NCBI RefSeq assembly: GCF_041538065.1
Contig: NZ_JBGORW010000002.1
Span: forward strand, 172,113-236,112
Source: Leptotrichia hongkongensis
GTDB lineage: Bacteria > Fusobacteriota > Fusobacteriia > Fusobacteriales > Leptotrichiaceae
Reading direction: 5' to 3'
Length of the DNA stretch: 64,000 nt
In this document: piece after piece, positions 44,931 through 53,905 of the stretch
Layout: every line of letters begins with the position of its first letter
How positions within the stretch are numbered: position 1 is the stretch's first letter
Made by a program: the position numbers and the translations under genes
The notes under the pieces: generated by a model
The model's input: the letters and a program-made list of their open reading frames with translations, nothing else
What the model was told of the DNA's origin: nothing
Databases searched by the model: none

Positions 44931-45037
44931 AAAATTGACTGTTTGAGCGAAGTTTAACGTAGCGAGTTTCAATTTTGTTTTCAAAAAATGCTGAGACAAG
45001 CGGGGATTGTAAAGGGGATGGCGATTGATCCCCTTTA
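44931..45037 (+). repeat. Structured intergenic repeat, copy R2
   Basis: The order of elements matches R1: ACTGTTTGAGC and GCGAGTTT inside a first stem AAAATTGA/TCAATTTT (44931-44976), then AAATGCTGAGACAAGCG. A second stem AAAGGGGAT/ATCCCCTTT (45010-45037) surrounds a GGCGAT-type loop. The stems differ in sequence from R1 but keep pairing, so structure seems to be conserved. Confidence 0.75.
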
Positions 45038-45170
45038 CTTTATAAAAAAGAAAAAATATAAAAATTATAGGAAGAATATTTATTAACAGTAAAAATAAGA
45101 TTTAGTAGAAAAGACTATTAATTTCATTTGTATAGTATGAAAAAAATAACAAAAATATATGATTTTATGG

Positions 45171-45176
45171 TATAAT
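45171..45176 (+). promoter_or_regulatory. Extended -10 box of the integrase gene
   Basis: TATAAT preceded by TGG lies about 108 bases before the integrase ATG. No good -35 box is visible, as often with extended -10 promoters. Confidence 0.5.
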
Positions 45177-45283
45177 ACTTAGTGAAATAAATTTTATGAA
45201 TTAAGTAATAAACTTAATTAAATTTACTAAACATTTTTCCAATAATTTAGTAAAATATAAAAAACTAAATTTAGGAGGAAAAT

Positions 45284-46255
45284 ATGGCTGCAAAAAAACA
45301 TTTAAACAAAAACTTGAAATACGAAGAATGGCTAGATATTTGGATGGAAAAAGAAAGATTTTTTATAAAGGAATCGACTTATGCAACTTATACTAATATT
45401 ATCGAAAATCACTTAAAGCCTGTGCTTGGAAAAAAGAAAATCAATAATATTACAAATGAAGATTTACAAAATTTTATTATCTTAAAACTAAGCACTTCAA
45501 AGAAAAATTTGGAAAAAGGGCTTGCACTAAAGACTGTCAAGGATATGACTGTGCTTATAAAGAATACTTTAAAGACTGCAACTCAAAATAAACTGATACC
45601 TTTTCAAAATTTTCAATGCAAATTCCCCTCTTCCTTTTCAAAATCACATTTAAAAACTTTTTCTGTTGAAGAACAAAAGATACTTTTTAAATATTTGATA
45701 AATAATCAGAATTCAAAAAATCTGGGAATTTTACTTTGTCTGCAAACAGGACTGCGACTTGGGGAAATATGTGGACTACAATGGCAGGATATAAATTTAG
45801 AAAAAAGTACTCTGACTATTTGCAGAACTTTACAGAAAATTTATATAAAAGAAAAAAACAAATCCTACTCTAAAACAATTATTAGCACTCCAAAAACAAA
45901 AACTTCCAATCGCATAATTCCTCTTAATATTGATTTTATAAATTTAATAAAACCGTTTCAACAAAATAAAAATAACTACTTTATTACAAATAGCACGAAT
46001 TATTTAAAGCCTCATTGCTACCGATATTACTATCAAAAACTTCTTCACTTTCTAAATCTCCCAAAACTCAAATTTCACAGCCTTCGCCATACTTTCGCAA
46101 CACAGGCCGTTGAACTTGGAATTGACTGCAAGACCATTTCTGAAATTTTAGGACACGCCAACATGAATACTACTCTAAATCTTTACGTTCATCCAAAGAC
46201 TGAATATAAACGCAAATGCCTTGATTTAATTTACAAAAAACTGAAAAATGAATAA
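45284..46255 (+). CDS. Tyrosine recombinase / phage-type integrase
   Basis: This 323-residue site-specific recombinase has an N-terminal SAM-like DNA-binding domain (about residues 13-105). The catalytic domain follows. The core residues are visible: Arg158 in TGLRLGE, His265 and Arg268 in HSLRHTFATQ, LGHANMNTT, and the nucleophile Tyr301 in LYVH. A good ribosome site (AGGAGG) precedes it. No excisionase, phage or conjugation genes lie beside it. It may be the surviving integrase of an element that brought in the adjacent restriction-modification island, but no attachment site was found. Confidence 0.93.
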   Translation: MAAKKHLNKNLKYEEWLDIWMEKERFFIKESTYATYTNIIENHLKPVLGKKKINNITNEDLQNFIILKLSTSKKNLEKGLALKTVKDMTVLIKNTLKTATQNKLIPFQNFQCKFPSSFSKSHLKTFSVEEQKILFKYLINNQNSKNLGILLCLQTGLRLGEICGLQWQDINLEKSTLTICRTLQKIYIKEKNKSYSKTIISTPKTKTSNRIIPLNIDFINLIKPFQQNKNNYFITNSTNYLKPHCYRYYYQKLLHFLNLPKLKFHSLRHTFATQAVELGIDCKTISEILGHANMNTTLNLYVHPKTEYKRKCLDLIYKKLKNE

Positions 46256-46298
46256 ATTTTCTTTAATCTATTTTCATTTGTTGTTTTTTTAATAAAGT

Positions 46299-46327
46299 TT
46301 GAAATGTTTGTAATGTTATGATATACT
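46299..46327 (+). promoter_or_regulatory. Promoter of the PPIase-like lipoprotein gene
   Basis: TTGAAA (46299-46304) and TATACT (46322-46327) are spaced by exactly 17 bases, about 48 bases before the start codon. Confidence 0.8.
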
Positions 46328-46375
46328 AAAGACATAATCTTAAAAACATAAAACCATTTTGGAGGAAAAGAAAAA

Positions 46376-47257
46376 ATGAAAAATAAATTTAAAATAGTTA
46401 TCTTGACAGCATTATGCACACTTGCGTTATCTTGTGGAAATAGTAACGGAGGTAAAGTACTATTCGAATCGTCAGACAAAAAAATAAAAGTTTATGAAAA
46501 GGAAGTTAATAACGAACTGGAAAAAAGTCTATTTTCTAGTGGAATTTCTGAAAAAGAGCTTACTCCTGAGCAAATTACACAAATGAAACATTCTATTATT
46601 AAAAATATCGCTCTAAATAGAGCTCTTGCCCTGAAAGCAAAAGAAAAAAAACTTGATAAAGACAAGAAATATACACAAAGCCAAGAAATTTTACAGGAAC
46701 AATTACTGGCAAGCCTTGCAACATTAAGCGAAATCAACGAAAGAGCCAAAATTACAGATGCTGATGCTAAAGCTGCCTACGATGCCAACCAAGCTAGTTT
46801 TACACAGCCTGAAGATTCAGTACGACTGCAAGTTATAGTATTCCAGCCTACTGATACAGCAAAAGCTGAGCAGGCATTAAAGGAAGCTGTTGCAAATCCT
46901 AATAATTTTACTGCTTACGTAAATCAATACAATCCTGGAACTGAACAAAGCGGACAGACACAATCAATTCTTCTAAGCCAGCTAGCAAGCCGATTTGGGT
47001 CAGTAAGTGAAGCTATCAAGGATGTTAAGGCAGGACAAGTTGTTAACAAAGTTGTAAATGATGGAAAAAGTTTGTATATCGTGAAAGTTCTTGAAAGAAA
47101 TCCTAAAGGACTGATACCTTTTGAAAGCGTTAAAGAAGGTATCAAAACTCAGTTAAGAAATCAGAAAAGGCAGATTGAACAACAAACTTACCTAAAATCG
47201 ATTTCTGATGAATTTAAATTATCAAATATGGATGAAGCATTAAAAAATATTAAATAA
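46376..47257 (+). CDS. Peptidyl-prolyl isomerase-like lipoprotein (SurA/PrsA type)
   Basis: This 293-residue protein has a lipoprotein signal ending in LALSC (Cys20), so it is anchored to a membrane on the periplasmic side. The N-terminal helical domain is like SurA_N. A parvulin-type rotamase domain follows (about residues 125-260), with SVRLQVIVFQ and then GQVVNKVVNDGKSLYIVKVLE. Such proteins fold exported proteins. The TTGAAA/TATACT promoter is listed separately. The gene is followed by a hairpin-rich gap. Confidence 0.85.
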   Translation: MKNKFKIVILTALCTLALSCGNSNGGKVLFESSDKKIKVYEKEVNNELEKSLFSSGISEKELTPEQITQMKHSIIKNIALNRALALKAKEKKLDKDKKYTQSQEILQEQLLASLATLSEINERAKITDADAKAAYDANQASFTQPEDSVRLQVIVFQPTDTAKAEQALKEAVANPNNFTAYVNQYNPGTEQSGQTQSILLSQLASRFGSVSEAIKDVKAGQVVNKVVNDGKSLYIVKVLERNPKGLIPFESVKEGIKTQLRNQKRQIEQQTYLKSISDEFKLSNMDEALKNIK

Positions 47258-47274
47258 TCTAAAACTTTTAAAAA

Positions 47275-47400
47275 TTTGGAAAGGAGCTGTTTTAAATAGA
47301 TATAAATTTATAACATCTATTTTTGACAGCTTATTTGATGTAAAAACTATAGTAAAACTTCTTTAAACCCAAGCTTCAAGTTAATTATTTAATCTTATAG
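47275..47400 (+). other. Intergenic hairpins between the PPIase-like gene and the next gene
   Basis: AGCTGT-TTTAAATAGAT pairs imperfectly with ATCTATTTTTGACAGCT (47285-47332). CAAGCTTC pairs with GAAGCTTG around 47371-47405. Neither has a clean T-run. They could be terminators or leader structure, and their role is open. Confidence 0.4.
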
Positions 47401-47447
47401 AAGCTTGATATTAAAAAGTTTTAACATATCTCAAAAGGAGGTTTTTT

Positions 47448-48962
47448 GTGAAAATTTTGAAATATTTATTAAGTCTTATATTAATAGCTTTGGTTATGAT
47501 GCTTTTTGGCGTGATGTTTTCCAGCAATATTGTCACATATATGACAAAATCAAAAAATTCGGAATTTGAAAATGTAAAATTTTCTGTAAGAAACAGTGAA
47601 ATGACTTTCGATAATTTTGTAGTCAATGGAAAAAGTCTTGGAAAAGGTCGAGCTACAGTTGGCATTGTACAAAGCGGACTATTTAACCTTGTACCAAAAT
47701 TAACATTATCTAATTTGAAATTGGATGATGTAAATCTTGAAAGCATATATAAAGAAAAAAATTCTCAGATTGACACTTTTACTGAAAAAATAAATTCTCT
47801 TACTTCTCAAGAAAAATCTGACAAAACAACTGCAGATTTTATCAAGGAAACAACTGATAAGGTTACAACATTGTCAAATAATACAAACAACCTTATTAAC
47901 AGCAAATGGAAAGAGAATATTGAAAAAATTAATGTTCTGAAAAAAGACTATGTAGGGCTTACAGACTTGAAGAGCAAGGCTCAAAAAATTGTAGAATTAA
48001 ATAACGAAATTAAGCCATTAATAAAATCTATCAATTCTGAAAAAGAGAACATTGAAAAAAATATTTCTGAAATTGAGCTTGAAAGGGATATTGCACTTGC
48101 AAATGTTTCTGATAATTTGACTAAGCTTGAAAAAGAGATTTCATTGAATGATTTTAACAATAATTCTAACAATAATGTTCAAAATATGAATCTATATATA
48201 TTCCTAGACAAAGGAAAAAATTTAGAAACTTCATTAAATACAGCTTTAAAAGCTACTTCCCTTATAAAAGAGATAAAGGATTTAAACATAAGAATTTCGG
48301 ATATAAATATTAATGATGGTAAAATTGTGGTTAAAGGGCTAAATGGAAACAACTCGCAGATAAATGGAGAAGTTTTATTGGAAAATAATTCAAAAGCATT
48401 GATAAAAGGGCTTAATAATGGTTATGAAATTACTTATAACAAAGATAATTTCACTTCCAAAACTTTATTTGCAATCAATAAAATAAGTTCTCTTATTGAA
48501 TATTCAAAAAATGATTTACTTGAAGGAAGAATTGTAAAACTTGCCTCAGAACTTATTTTAGAAAACAGCAATTTCAAAAATTTAAATCATACTGTATTAA
48601 CTGACGAGGAAAAAACATTGCTGACTCAAAAAATTGAAAACCTAAGAAATAATAATTATCAGCAAATTATGTCTAAATATGAAGAAGACAACAAAAATAT
48701 CGAAACATTAATTGATAATGTATATGTCCAAAAAAATAAACTTGATAAACTTCAAAGAGACTTGCTATCACTAGGAACAATTATCACATTTGAACAGACA
48801 GCCAATGAAACTGCTGAAAATAATAGTCAAAATAATAATTCTACTATTAATGTTTTAAGTAATCCAAGCTCTGTCAATAGCAATAACAGTAACACAAATA
48901 ATAATACAGAAAAACAAAATAGCAATCAGAACACTAGCAAAATTAATATTGGAAATAAATAA
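47448..48962 (+). CDS. Membrane-anchored coiled-coil protein, AsmA/TIGR03545-like
   Basis: This 504-residue protein has an N-terminal membrane helix (residues 5-27). A repeat-like beta segment follows (FENVKFSVRNSEMTFDNFVV, then VGIVQSGLFNLVPKL), then long coiled-coil regions (about residues 160-230 and 385-450). The C-terminal tail is Asn/Ser-rich and low-complexity. The layout recalls the TIGR03545/AsmA-like group, which I remember from spirochaetes and fusobacteria, so the name is a guess. It starts with GTG behind AAGGAGG. An envelope role is likely; the function is unknown. Confidence 0.6.
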   Translation: MKILKYLLSLILIALVMMLFGVMFSSNIVTYMTKSKNSEFENVKFSVRNSEMTFDNFVVNGKSLGKGRATVGIVQSGLFNLVPKLTLSNLKLDDVNLESIYKEKNSQIDTFTEKINSLTSQEKSDKTTADFIKETTDKVTTLSNNTNNLINSKWKENIEKINVLKKDYVGLTDLKSKAQKIVELNNEIKPLIKSINSEKENIEKNISEIELERDIALANVSDNLTKLEKEISLNDFNNNSNNNVQNMNLYIFLDKGKNLETSLNTALKATSLIKEIKDLNIRISDININDGKIVVKGLNGNNSQINGEVLLENNSKALIKGLNNGYEITYNKDNFTSKTLFAINKISSLIEYSKNDLLEGRIVKLASELILENSNFKNLNHTVLTDEEKTLLTQKIENLRNNNYQQIMSKYEEDNKNIETLIDNVYVQKNKLDKLQRDLLSLGTIITFEQTANETAENNSQNNNSTINVLSNPSSVNSNNSNTNNNTEKQNSNQNTSKINIGNK

Positions 48963-48967
48963 AAGTT

Positions 48968-49008
48968 TTTAGGCATACCAAGATTGATATGCCTTATTTT
49001 TTAAAATA
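48968..49008 (+). terminator. Terminator after the 47448-48962 gene
   Basis: AGGCATA and TATGCCT form a stem around a 10-base loop, followed by TATTTTTT. It is a clear intrinsic terminator. Confidence 0.85.
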
Positions 49009-49046
49009 TTATTTGTATAGTAAAATCATTTAGAAAGGAATTTTTT

Positions 49047-49790
49047 ATGTTATTAAGTATAAAAAATGTTTCAAAAAAATATAATAACGGAACAAATGCC
49101 TTGAAAAATATTTCATTCGATGTAGAAAAAGGAGAATTTATATCGGTTATTGGTCCATCAGGTTCTGGAAAATCAACATTACTTAGAAGTATCAACAAAA
49201 TGATTGATATTTCACAAGGCTCAATTTTATTTGAAGATAAAAATATTGAGAGCTTGAAAAAAACACAAATCGAACTTGTAAGACGAGAAATTGGAATGAT
49301 TTTTCAAAGTTATAATCTTGTGGAAAGGCTAACTGTTATTGAAAACGTACTTCATGGACGGCTTGGTTATAAATCAATAATTGCTGGAATATTGGGTATT
49401 TATTCAGAGGAAGAAAAAAAAGAAGCTTTTAGCTTTCTAGAAAGAGTAAATATGACTAAATACGCTTATCAAAAATGTAGTGAACTTTCAGGTGGACAAA
49501 AGCAGCGTGTCGGTATTGCAAGGGCAATCATGCAAAAACCAAAATTGCTTCTTTGTGATGAGCCAATCGCCTCACTTGATCCAAAAACTGCTGAAAACAT
49601 AATGGATTATCTAAAAAAAATTGTTACGGAACTAAAAATTACGTGTATTGTAAATCTTCATCAAGTTGACATTGCAAAAAAATATTCAGATAGAATAATT
49701 GCACTTAACAAAGGAGAAAAAATTTTTGATGATAAGGCAGAAAAACTTACAGAAAAAATGGTTGAATTTATTTATAAGGATGAAGAATAA
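49047..49790 (+). CDS. ABC transporter ATP-binding protein, PhnC-like
   Basis: This 247-residue cytoplasmic ATPase has Walker A GPSGSGKST, the signature LSGGQKQRVGIARAI and Walker B LLLCDEP. Length and the context of two PhnE-like permeases match the PhnC component of phosphonate, phosphite or related anion importers. The first Met follows AAAGGAA. It starts the three-gene operon, with 23 bases to the next gene. Substrate is uncertain. PhnC-like systems also carry phosphate, phosphonates or other organophosphorus compounds. Confidence 0.88.
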   Translation: MLLSIKNVSKKYNNGTNALKNISFDVEKGEFISVIGPSGSGKSTLLRSINKMIDISQGSILFEDKNIESLKKTQIELVRREIGMIFQSYNLVERLTVIENVLHGRLGYKSIIAGILGIYSEEEKKEAFSFLERVNMTKYAYQKCSELSGGQKQRVGIARAIMQKPKLLLCDEPIASLDPKTAENIMDYLKKIVTELKITCIVNLHQVDIAKKYSDRIIALNKGEKIFDDKAEKLTEKMVEFIYKDEE

Positions 49791-49813
49791 ATTTGATAAA
49801 ATAAGGAGATTTT

Positions 49814-50608
49814 ATGAATTTAACAAAAAAAGATATTTTTAAACAGCGATTTTATTCAAAAATTATACTGTTATCAACAATTGTAATACTTTACGGGATT
49901 TCATCTGTTATTTCAGGCTTCCAGAATGGAATGGCATTTTCTTCAATTCCAGCTGGAATCTTTTGGCTTTTACAAAAATTTATTCCTACACAAAATGCTC
50001 TGCAGTATTTTCCTGAAATTTTAGATTCAGCATTAAAGACTGTCCTGCTTGCTATAACTTCCACAATGATTTCATCAATTTTTGCCCTTTTTCTTGCAAT
50101 AATTGGTTCAAACTCGACTGGAATAAATATTTTTACCAAAGTTATAACAAAAGTAATTGCTTCTTTTTTTAGGAATATTCCAATCGTAGCATGGGCATTA
50201 ATACTGGTATTTTCATTCAAACAGAGCCAATTTACAGGCTTTCTCGCATTATTCCTAATTACATTTGGCTATCTTACACGTGCCTTTTCTGAAACAATTG
50301 ACGATGTTGCGGGCGACGTAATTGAAGCCCTAAAATCAGTAGGAGCTTCATACTTTCAAATAATATTTTGTGGAGTTATTCCAAGTGTCTCTTCACAACT
50401 TGTATCATGGCTTCTTTTCTTTATTGAAACTGGAGTTCGTGAATCAACTTTAGTTGGTATTTTAACAGGAACTGGAATTGGATTTACATTCAGCCTGTAT
50501 TATAAAAGTTTTCGTTACGATGCCGCAGGACTGGTAATTCTAGTTGTTACCGTTATTGTAATCGGAATAGAAATGCTCTCAAACAAACTTAGAAATGAAC
50601 TGATGTAA
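49814..50608 (+). CDS. ABC transporter permease, PhnE-like (1)
   Basis: This 264-residue inner-membrane protein has about six transmembrane helices. Its EAA loop, EALKSVGASYFQIIFCGVIPS, docks onto the ATPase. The segment RESTLVGILTGTGIGF is typical of PhnE permeases. It is the second gene in the operon, behind AAGGAG, 23 bases after phnC. It pairs with the next gene, a second PhnE, so the transporter is probably a heterodimer. No binding-protein gene is adjacent. Confidence 0.9.
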   Translation: MNLTKKDIFKQRFYSKIILLSTIVILYGISSVISGFQNGMAFSSIPAGIFWLLQKFIPTQNALQYFPEILDSALKTVLLAITSTMISSIFALFLAIIGSNSTGINIFTKVITKVIASFFRNIPIVAWALILVFSFKQSQFTGFLALFLITFGYLTRAFSETIDDVAGDVIEALKSVGASYFQIIFCGVIPSVSSQLVSWLLFFIETGVRESTLVGILTGTGIGFTFSLYYKSFRYDAAGLVILVVTVIVIGIEMLSNKLRNELM

Positions 50609-50637
50609 ATATCAAACAGAAAGAAGGTGAATATCCT

Positions 50638-51444
50638 TTGAAAAAAATAAAAATTAGAAAATTTACAAAATCAAGATTCTATCTATACACAACTTTATCT
50701 GTTTTGTCAATTATTACAATTTATACATTAATTACAATGGATTTTGATAATGTGAATATTGCTAAAGCAACTGTACATTTTTTTAAAGACTTAAAGACAA
50801 TGTTCTTTTCCCCAAGATTGTCTGACAGATACACATATAGCCAAGTATTTCTTAGCCTTGCTGTAACAATCGCCCTTGCCGTACTTACCACAATAATCGG
50901 ATCATTTATTGCATTGTTTTTTTCGTTTTTTGCAGCTAAAAATTTATCAAGCTCGTATATATCAAAAGCTGTCAAAATAGGAATTACATTTATTCGTGCA
51001 ATTCCAACAATATTATGGGTTATGGTATTTTCAGTCGTTGCAAATATTGGTGTTGAAGCAGCTATTATTGGTATGACTTTCCATAGTGTCGCCTACCTTG
51101 TAAAAGCCTATTCTGAAAGTATCGAAGAAATAGATAACGGTATTATAGAAGCTCTAAAAGCAACTGGAGCATCATTCTGGAAAATTATTTTTCAAGGAAT
51201 TTTACCAAGCACTGTAACTTCCATTCTATCCTGGACATTCATCCGTTTTGAAATAAACTTTACAAATGCTGTATTAGTAGGAGCTGCAGCTGGAGCAGGA
51301 GGAATTGGTTATGATATGTTTATGGCTGGAACCATGTACTTTGATATAAGAGAAATTGGGGTATTTGTATATCTAATATTTGGTGTAGCAATTATATTGG
51401 AATTTATTTCATATTTTTTGAGAAAAAAATATTTAAAAAATTAA
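50638..51444 (+). CDS. ABC transporter permease, PhnE-like (2)
   Basis: This 268-residue second permease has an EAA loop EALKATGASFWKIIFQGILPS. The conserved PhnE tail is VLVGAAAGAGGIGYDM. The start appears to be TTG behind GAAGGTG, because no ATG fits. Helix count is about six. It forms the channel with the preceding PhnE-like protein. A terminator follows. The substrate is unknown. Confidence 0.88.
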   Translation: MKKIKIRKFTKSRFYLYTTLSVLSIITIYTLITMDFDNVNIAKATVHFFKDLKTMFFSPRLSDRYTYSQVFLSLAVTIALAVLTTIIGSFIALFFSFFAAKNLSSSYISKAVKIGITFIRAIPTILWVMVFSVVANIGVEAAIIGMTFHSVAYLVKAYSESIEEIDNGIIEALKATGASFWKIIFQGILPSTVTSILSWTFIRFEINFTNAVLVGAAAGAGGIGYDMFMAGTMYFDIREIGVFVYLIFGVAIILEFISYFLRKKYLKN

Positions 51445-51472
51445 ATTCACAATTAAGAATCGTAAATAAAAA

Positions 51473-51515
51473 ATCTCTAAAATAGAAATTGTTCTAAATT
51501 AGAGATCTTTTTATT
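51473..51515. terminator. Bidirectional terminator
   Basis: ATCTCTAA (51473-51480) pairs with TTAGAGAT (51499-51506). T-runs on both sides serve the converging PhnE-like and outer-membrane protein genes. Confidence 0.8.
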
Positions 51516-52232
51516 TTAGAATCCGAAACTATATCCAAAGCTTAATGTAACAAATTTGTTATTAACTTTTGTATTCCATTTATCATATTCATATGTTGTA
51601 GAACCACCAATAGATTGAGCAGAACTCATAAATCTATTTTCAACTTTACTTCTAATTACATTGTAAGATAAATCAACAAAGAAATTTTTGTATTTTAATC
51701 CTGTACCAAGTCCATAATACAATCCATTTTTTAATTTATAACTTTCATCTATTCTTCCTGCTACATCTGGATATGTCGAAGTATTTGTTGTATATTTAGA
51801 TTCTAATTTACCTGAATTTATTGAGTATCCTAAGTTAGCTTTTACATAAGGAACTATATCTTCTGAAGGTGTAGTAAAATTGTATCTTGCAGTTGCATAA
51901 ATTGGAAATGCATTGAATTTTTTACTTGTTACATTTGTTGGATATACATCTCCTGTTGTACCATCGTCAATAAGAGCTTCATCAATGGCATTTTTCTTAA
52001 AGCTGTTTGTCTTATAAAATATACCTCCTCCAACTTCAAATCCTGTTCCTAAATTTTTTCTATATTCTGCACCAAGTTCAAACCCTCTTTTTAATAAATC
52101 AAAACTTCCATTTTCATCTTTGATTTTTGCTTTTGAACTGAAATCAAACCCTGCTCTAACATCAACTGTATTTCCTTCAGCAAAAGAAGCTAATGCTGTG
52201 ATCATAAAAATCGATAAAATTAATTTTTTCAT
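51516..52232 (-). CDS. Outer-membrane beta-barrel protein
   Basis: This 238-residue protein has a signal peptide (about residues 1-18, ending in SFAEG). The rest is beta-rich with alternating aromatic residues, and the C-terminus is FGYSFGF, ending in Phe as outer-membrane proteins do. It looks like an eight-stranded barrel of the OmpW/OmpA-like surface type. A role as a porin or adhesin is open. A strong promoter precedes it and GGAGG lies before the ATG. Single gene. Confidence 0.85.
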   Translation of the reverse strand: MKKLILSIFMITALASFAEGNTVDVRAGFDFSSKAKIKDENGSFDLLKRGFELGAEYRKNLGTGFEVGGGIFYKTNSFKKNAIDEALIDDGTTGDVYPTNVTSKKFNAFPIYATARYNFTTPSEDIVPYVKANLGYSINSGKLESKYTTNTSTYPDVAGRIDESYKLKNGLYYGLGTGLKYKNFFVDLSYNVIRSKVENRFMSSAQSIGGSTTYEYDKWNTKVNNKFVTLSFGYSFGF

Positions 52233-52266
52233 AATAATCCTCCTATTATTTTTTATTTACTTTATT

Positions 52267-52295
52267 AGTATATCATATATAAATTAAAATTTCAA
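52267..52295 (-). promoter_or_regulatory. Promoter of the outer-membrane barrel gene
   Basis: TTGAAA (52290-52295) and TATACT (52267-52272) on the minus strand are spaced by 17 bases. They are the same two hexamers as before the PPIase-like gene. Confidence 0.85.
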
Positions 52296-52490
52296 AAATA
52301 TTTTTATATACAAATTTATTGTGGGATTTTTTGATACTTATTAACTATTTTAAAATATAATTTCAACTAGTAGACAGAACTTTTATTTATTTAACTATAG
52401 ATAACTATAGAAAGAATTAGTCTGTTCTATGATAATTTTATTACAAGTTTAATTATCAAAAATGAATATTTACCGCAATGAATAATCCTT

Positions 52491-52526
52491 CCAAAAAAAT
52501 AAAAAAGTACACAATTAAGTGTACTT
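52491..52526 (-). terminator. Terminator after secY
   Basis: AAGTACAC and GTGTACTT form an 8-bp stem around a six-base loop. On the minus strand a long T-run follows. The spc-type operon ends here. Confidence 0.9.
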
Positions 52527-52551
52527 CAAAAATATTTTATTTATACTATTC

Positions 52552-53868
52552 TTAACGATTTTTTTTGTTTATAAAACCTTTCATTTGCTTAACCGCTAGG
52601 TAAGAATCTATTTGTAACAATAATTCTACTGCTGTCCCAACTAAGATTAGTAAACTTGTTCCTCCAAGCATAACTGGAAGTTTTAAAACATATCCAAACC
52701 AGATATTTGGCATAATACCTAATAATGATAAGAATATTGCACTTCCAAATGTTACTCTTGTTGCAACTTTTTCTAAATAGTCAGCAGTTTCTCTTCCTGC
52801 CCTTACTGTAGGAATTGTTCCTCCACTTTGCTTCAAATCATCAGCAACCTTATCAGGATCAAAAGCAATTGTAAGAGTATAGAAAAATGAAAATACTGTA
52901 ATTAATATTGCAAATAATAATAGATATAAAACACCTTTTGGTTCAAACTGAGCTGTCAAAAAGTTTTTCAAACTTCCAGCTTTCATCATTGAAACTAAAA
53001 ACGGCGGTGCTGCCATCAATACTGACGCAAAGATTATCGGCATTACTCCAGACATATTTATTTTTAATGGTAAATATGTTCTTTTCCCAACAGTACTTTG
53101 TCCTCCACCAAATCCAAGACTTCCTTTCCCTGCATATTGAATAGGAATTCTTCTTTCAGCAAGCTGTACAATTACCATTAATGCAATAAATACCACAAAT
53201 GCTACGATTGATAACACTAATAGAACTTTTCCCATTCCACTAGGTAAACCATTAAACATTGCACTAATAACAGATGGAAGTCCTGCAACAATATTTAAGA
53301 AAATTAACATTGATGTACCATTTCCAATACCTCTTATTGAAATTCTCTCAGAAATCCACATTAAGAACGAAGTTCCACCTGTAATAAGAACTACTGTACT
53401 AAGTATGAATTTAGGACCTGGTTCTAAAACCAATCCTTGATTTTGCATTAATACTGCAATTCCAAATGATTGAATTACTGCCAGCACAATCGTTACATAT
53501 CTCGACCATTGCGTAATTTTATCACGTTCTTTTCCACCTTCCTTTTGCATTTCATCTATTTTAGGGAAAATTACTCCTAACAATTGAAATACAATGGAAG
53601 CATTAATATATGGGACAATTCCCAAAGCAAAAATTGAAGCTCTTTCAACAGCTCCACCCGAAAATAAGTTTAAAAATTGAGCAATTGCATTTCCCTGCTG
53701 GAAATTTTTAAAAGCTTCTGTATTAATTCCCGGAACTGCTATATGAATTCCAACTCTTGCAACCATTATCATAAGTAATGTAAATGTTACTCTTTTTTCT
53801 AGTTCGGGTATATTAAAAATAGCTTTTACCCTGCTTGTTACTGCTTCAGCTAGAGTCAATTCTATCAC
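52552..53868 (-). CDS. secY: Preprotein translocase subunit SecY
   Basis: The 438-residue channel protein of the Sec translocon has about ten transmembrane helices. Recognisable parts are the N-terminal FNIPELEKRVTFTL, the plug region and GGTIPTVRAGRETADYL near the C-terminus. Length and motifs match bacterial SecY. It lies 37 bases after rplO and is the last gene before a strong terminator. The usual downstream adk, map, infA and rpmJ genes do not follow. Confidence 0.97.
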   Translation of the reverse strand: MIELTLAEAVTSRVKAIFNIPELEKRVTFTLLMIMVARVGIHIAVPGINTEAFKNFQQGNAIAQFLNLFSGGAVERASIFALGIVPYINASIVFQLLGVIFPKIDEMQKEGGKERDKITQWSRYVTIVLAVIQSFGIAVLMQNQGLVLEPGPKFILSTVVLITGGTSFLMWISERISIRGIGNGTSMLIFLNIVAGLPSVISAMFNGLPSGMGKVLLVLSIVAFVVFIALMVIVQLAERRIPIQYAGKGSLGFGGGQSTVGKRTYLPLKINMSGVMPIIFASVLMAAPPFLVSMMKAGSLKNFLTAQFEPKGVLYLLLFAILITVFSFFYTLTIAFDPDKVADDLKQSGGTIPTVRAGRETADYLEKVATRVTFGSAIFLSLLGIMPNIWFGYVLKLPVMLGGTSLLILVGTAVELLLQIDSYLAVKQMKGFINKKNR

Positions 53869-53905
53869 TCCTTTAGTATATGAAGAAAAAGCAAGATATT
53901 AAATC

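Larger units (their letters stand above)
44761..45283. other. Gene-free region before the integrase
   Basis: Helicase and integrase genes diverge from here. The stretch holds structured repeat copy R2 (44931-45037) and, near 45171-45176, a TATAAT box with an upstream TG for the integrase. I see no small gene. An AT-rich run of about 100 bases follows the repeat. Confidence 0.55.
52233..52551. other. Intergenic region between the barrel protein gene and secY
   Basis: It holds the barrel-gene promoter (52267-52295) and the secY terminator (52491-52526). In between, near 52370-52430, imperfect inverted motifs (AGACAGAAC and GTCTGTTCT) occur. No gene is seen. Confidence 0.6.
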
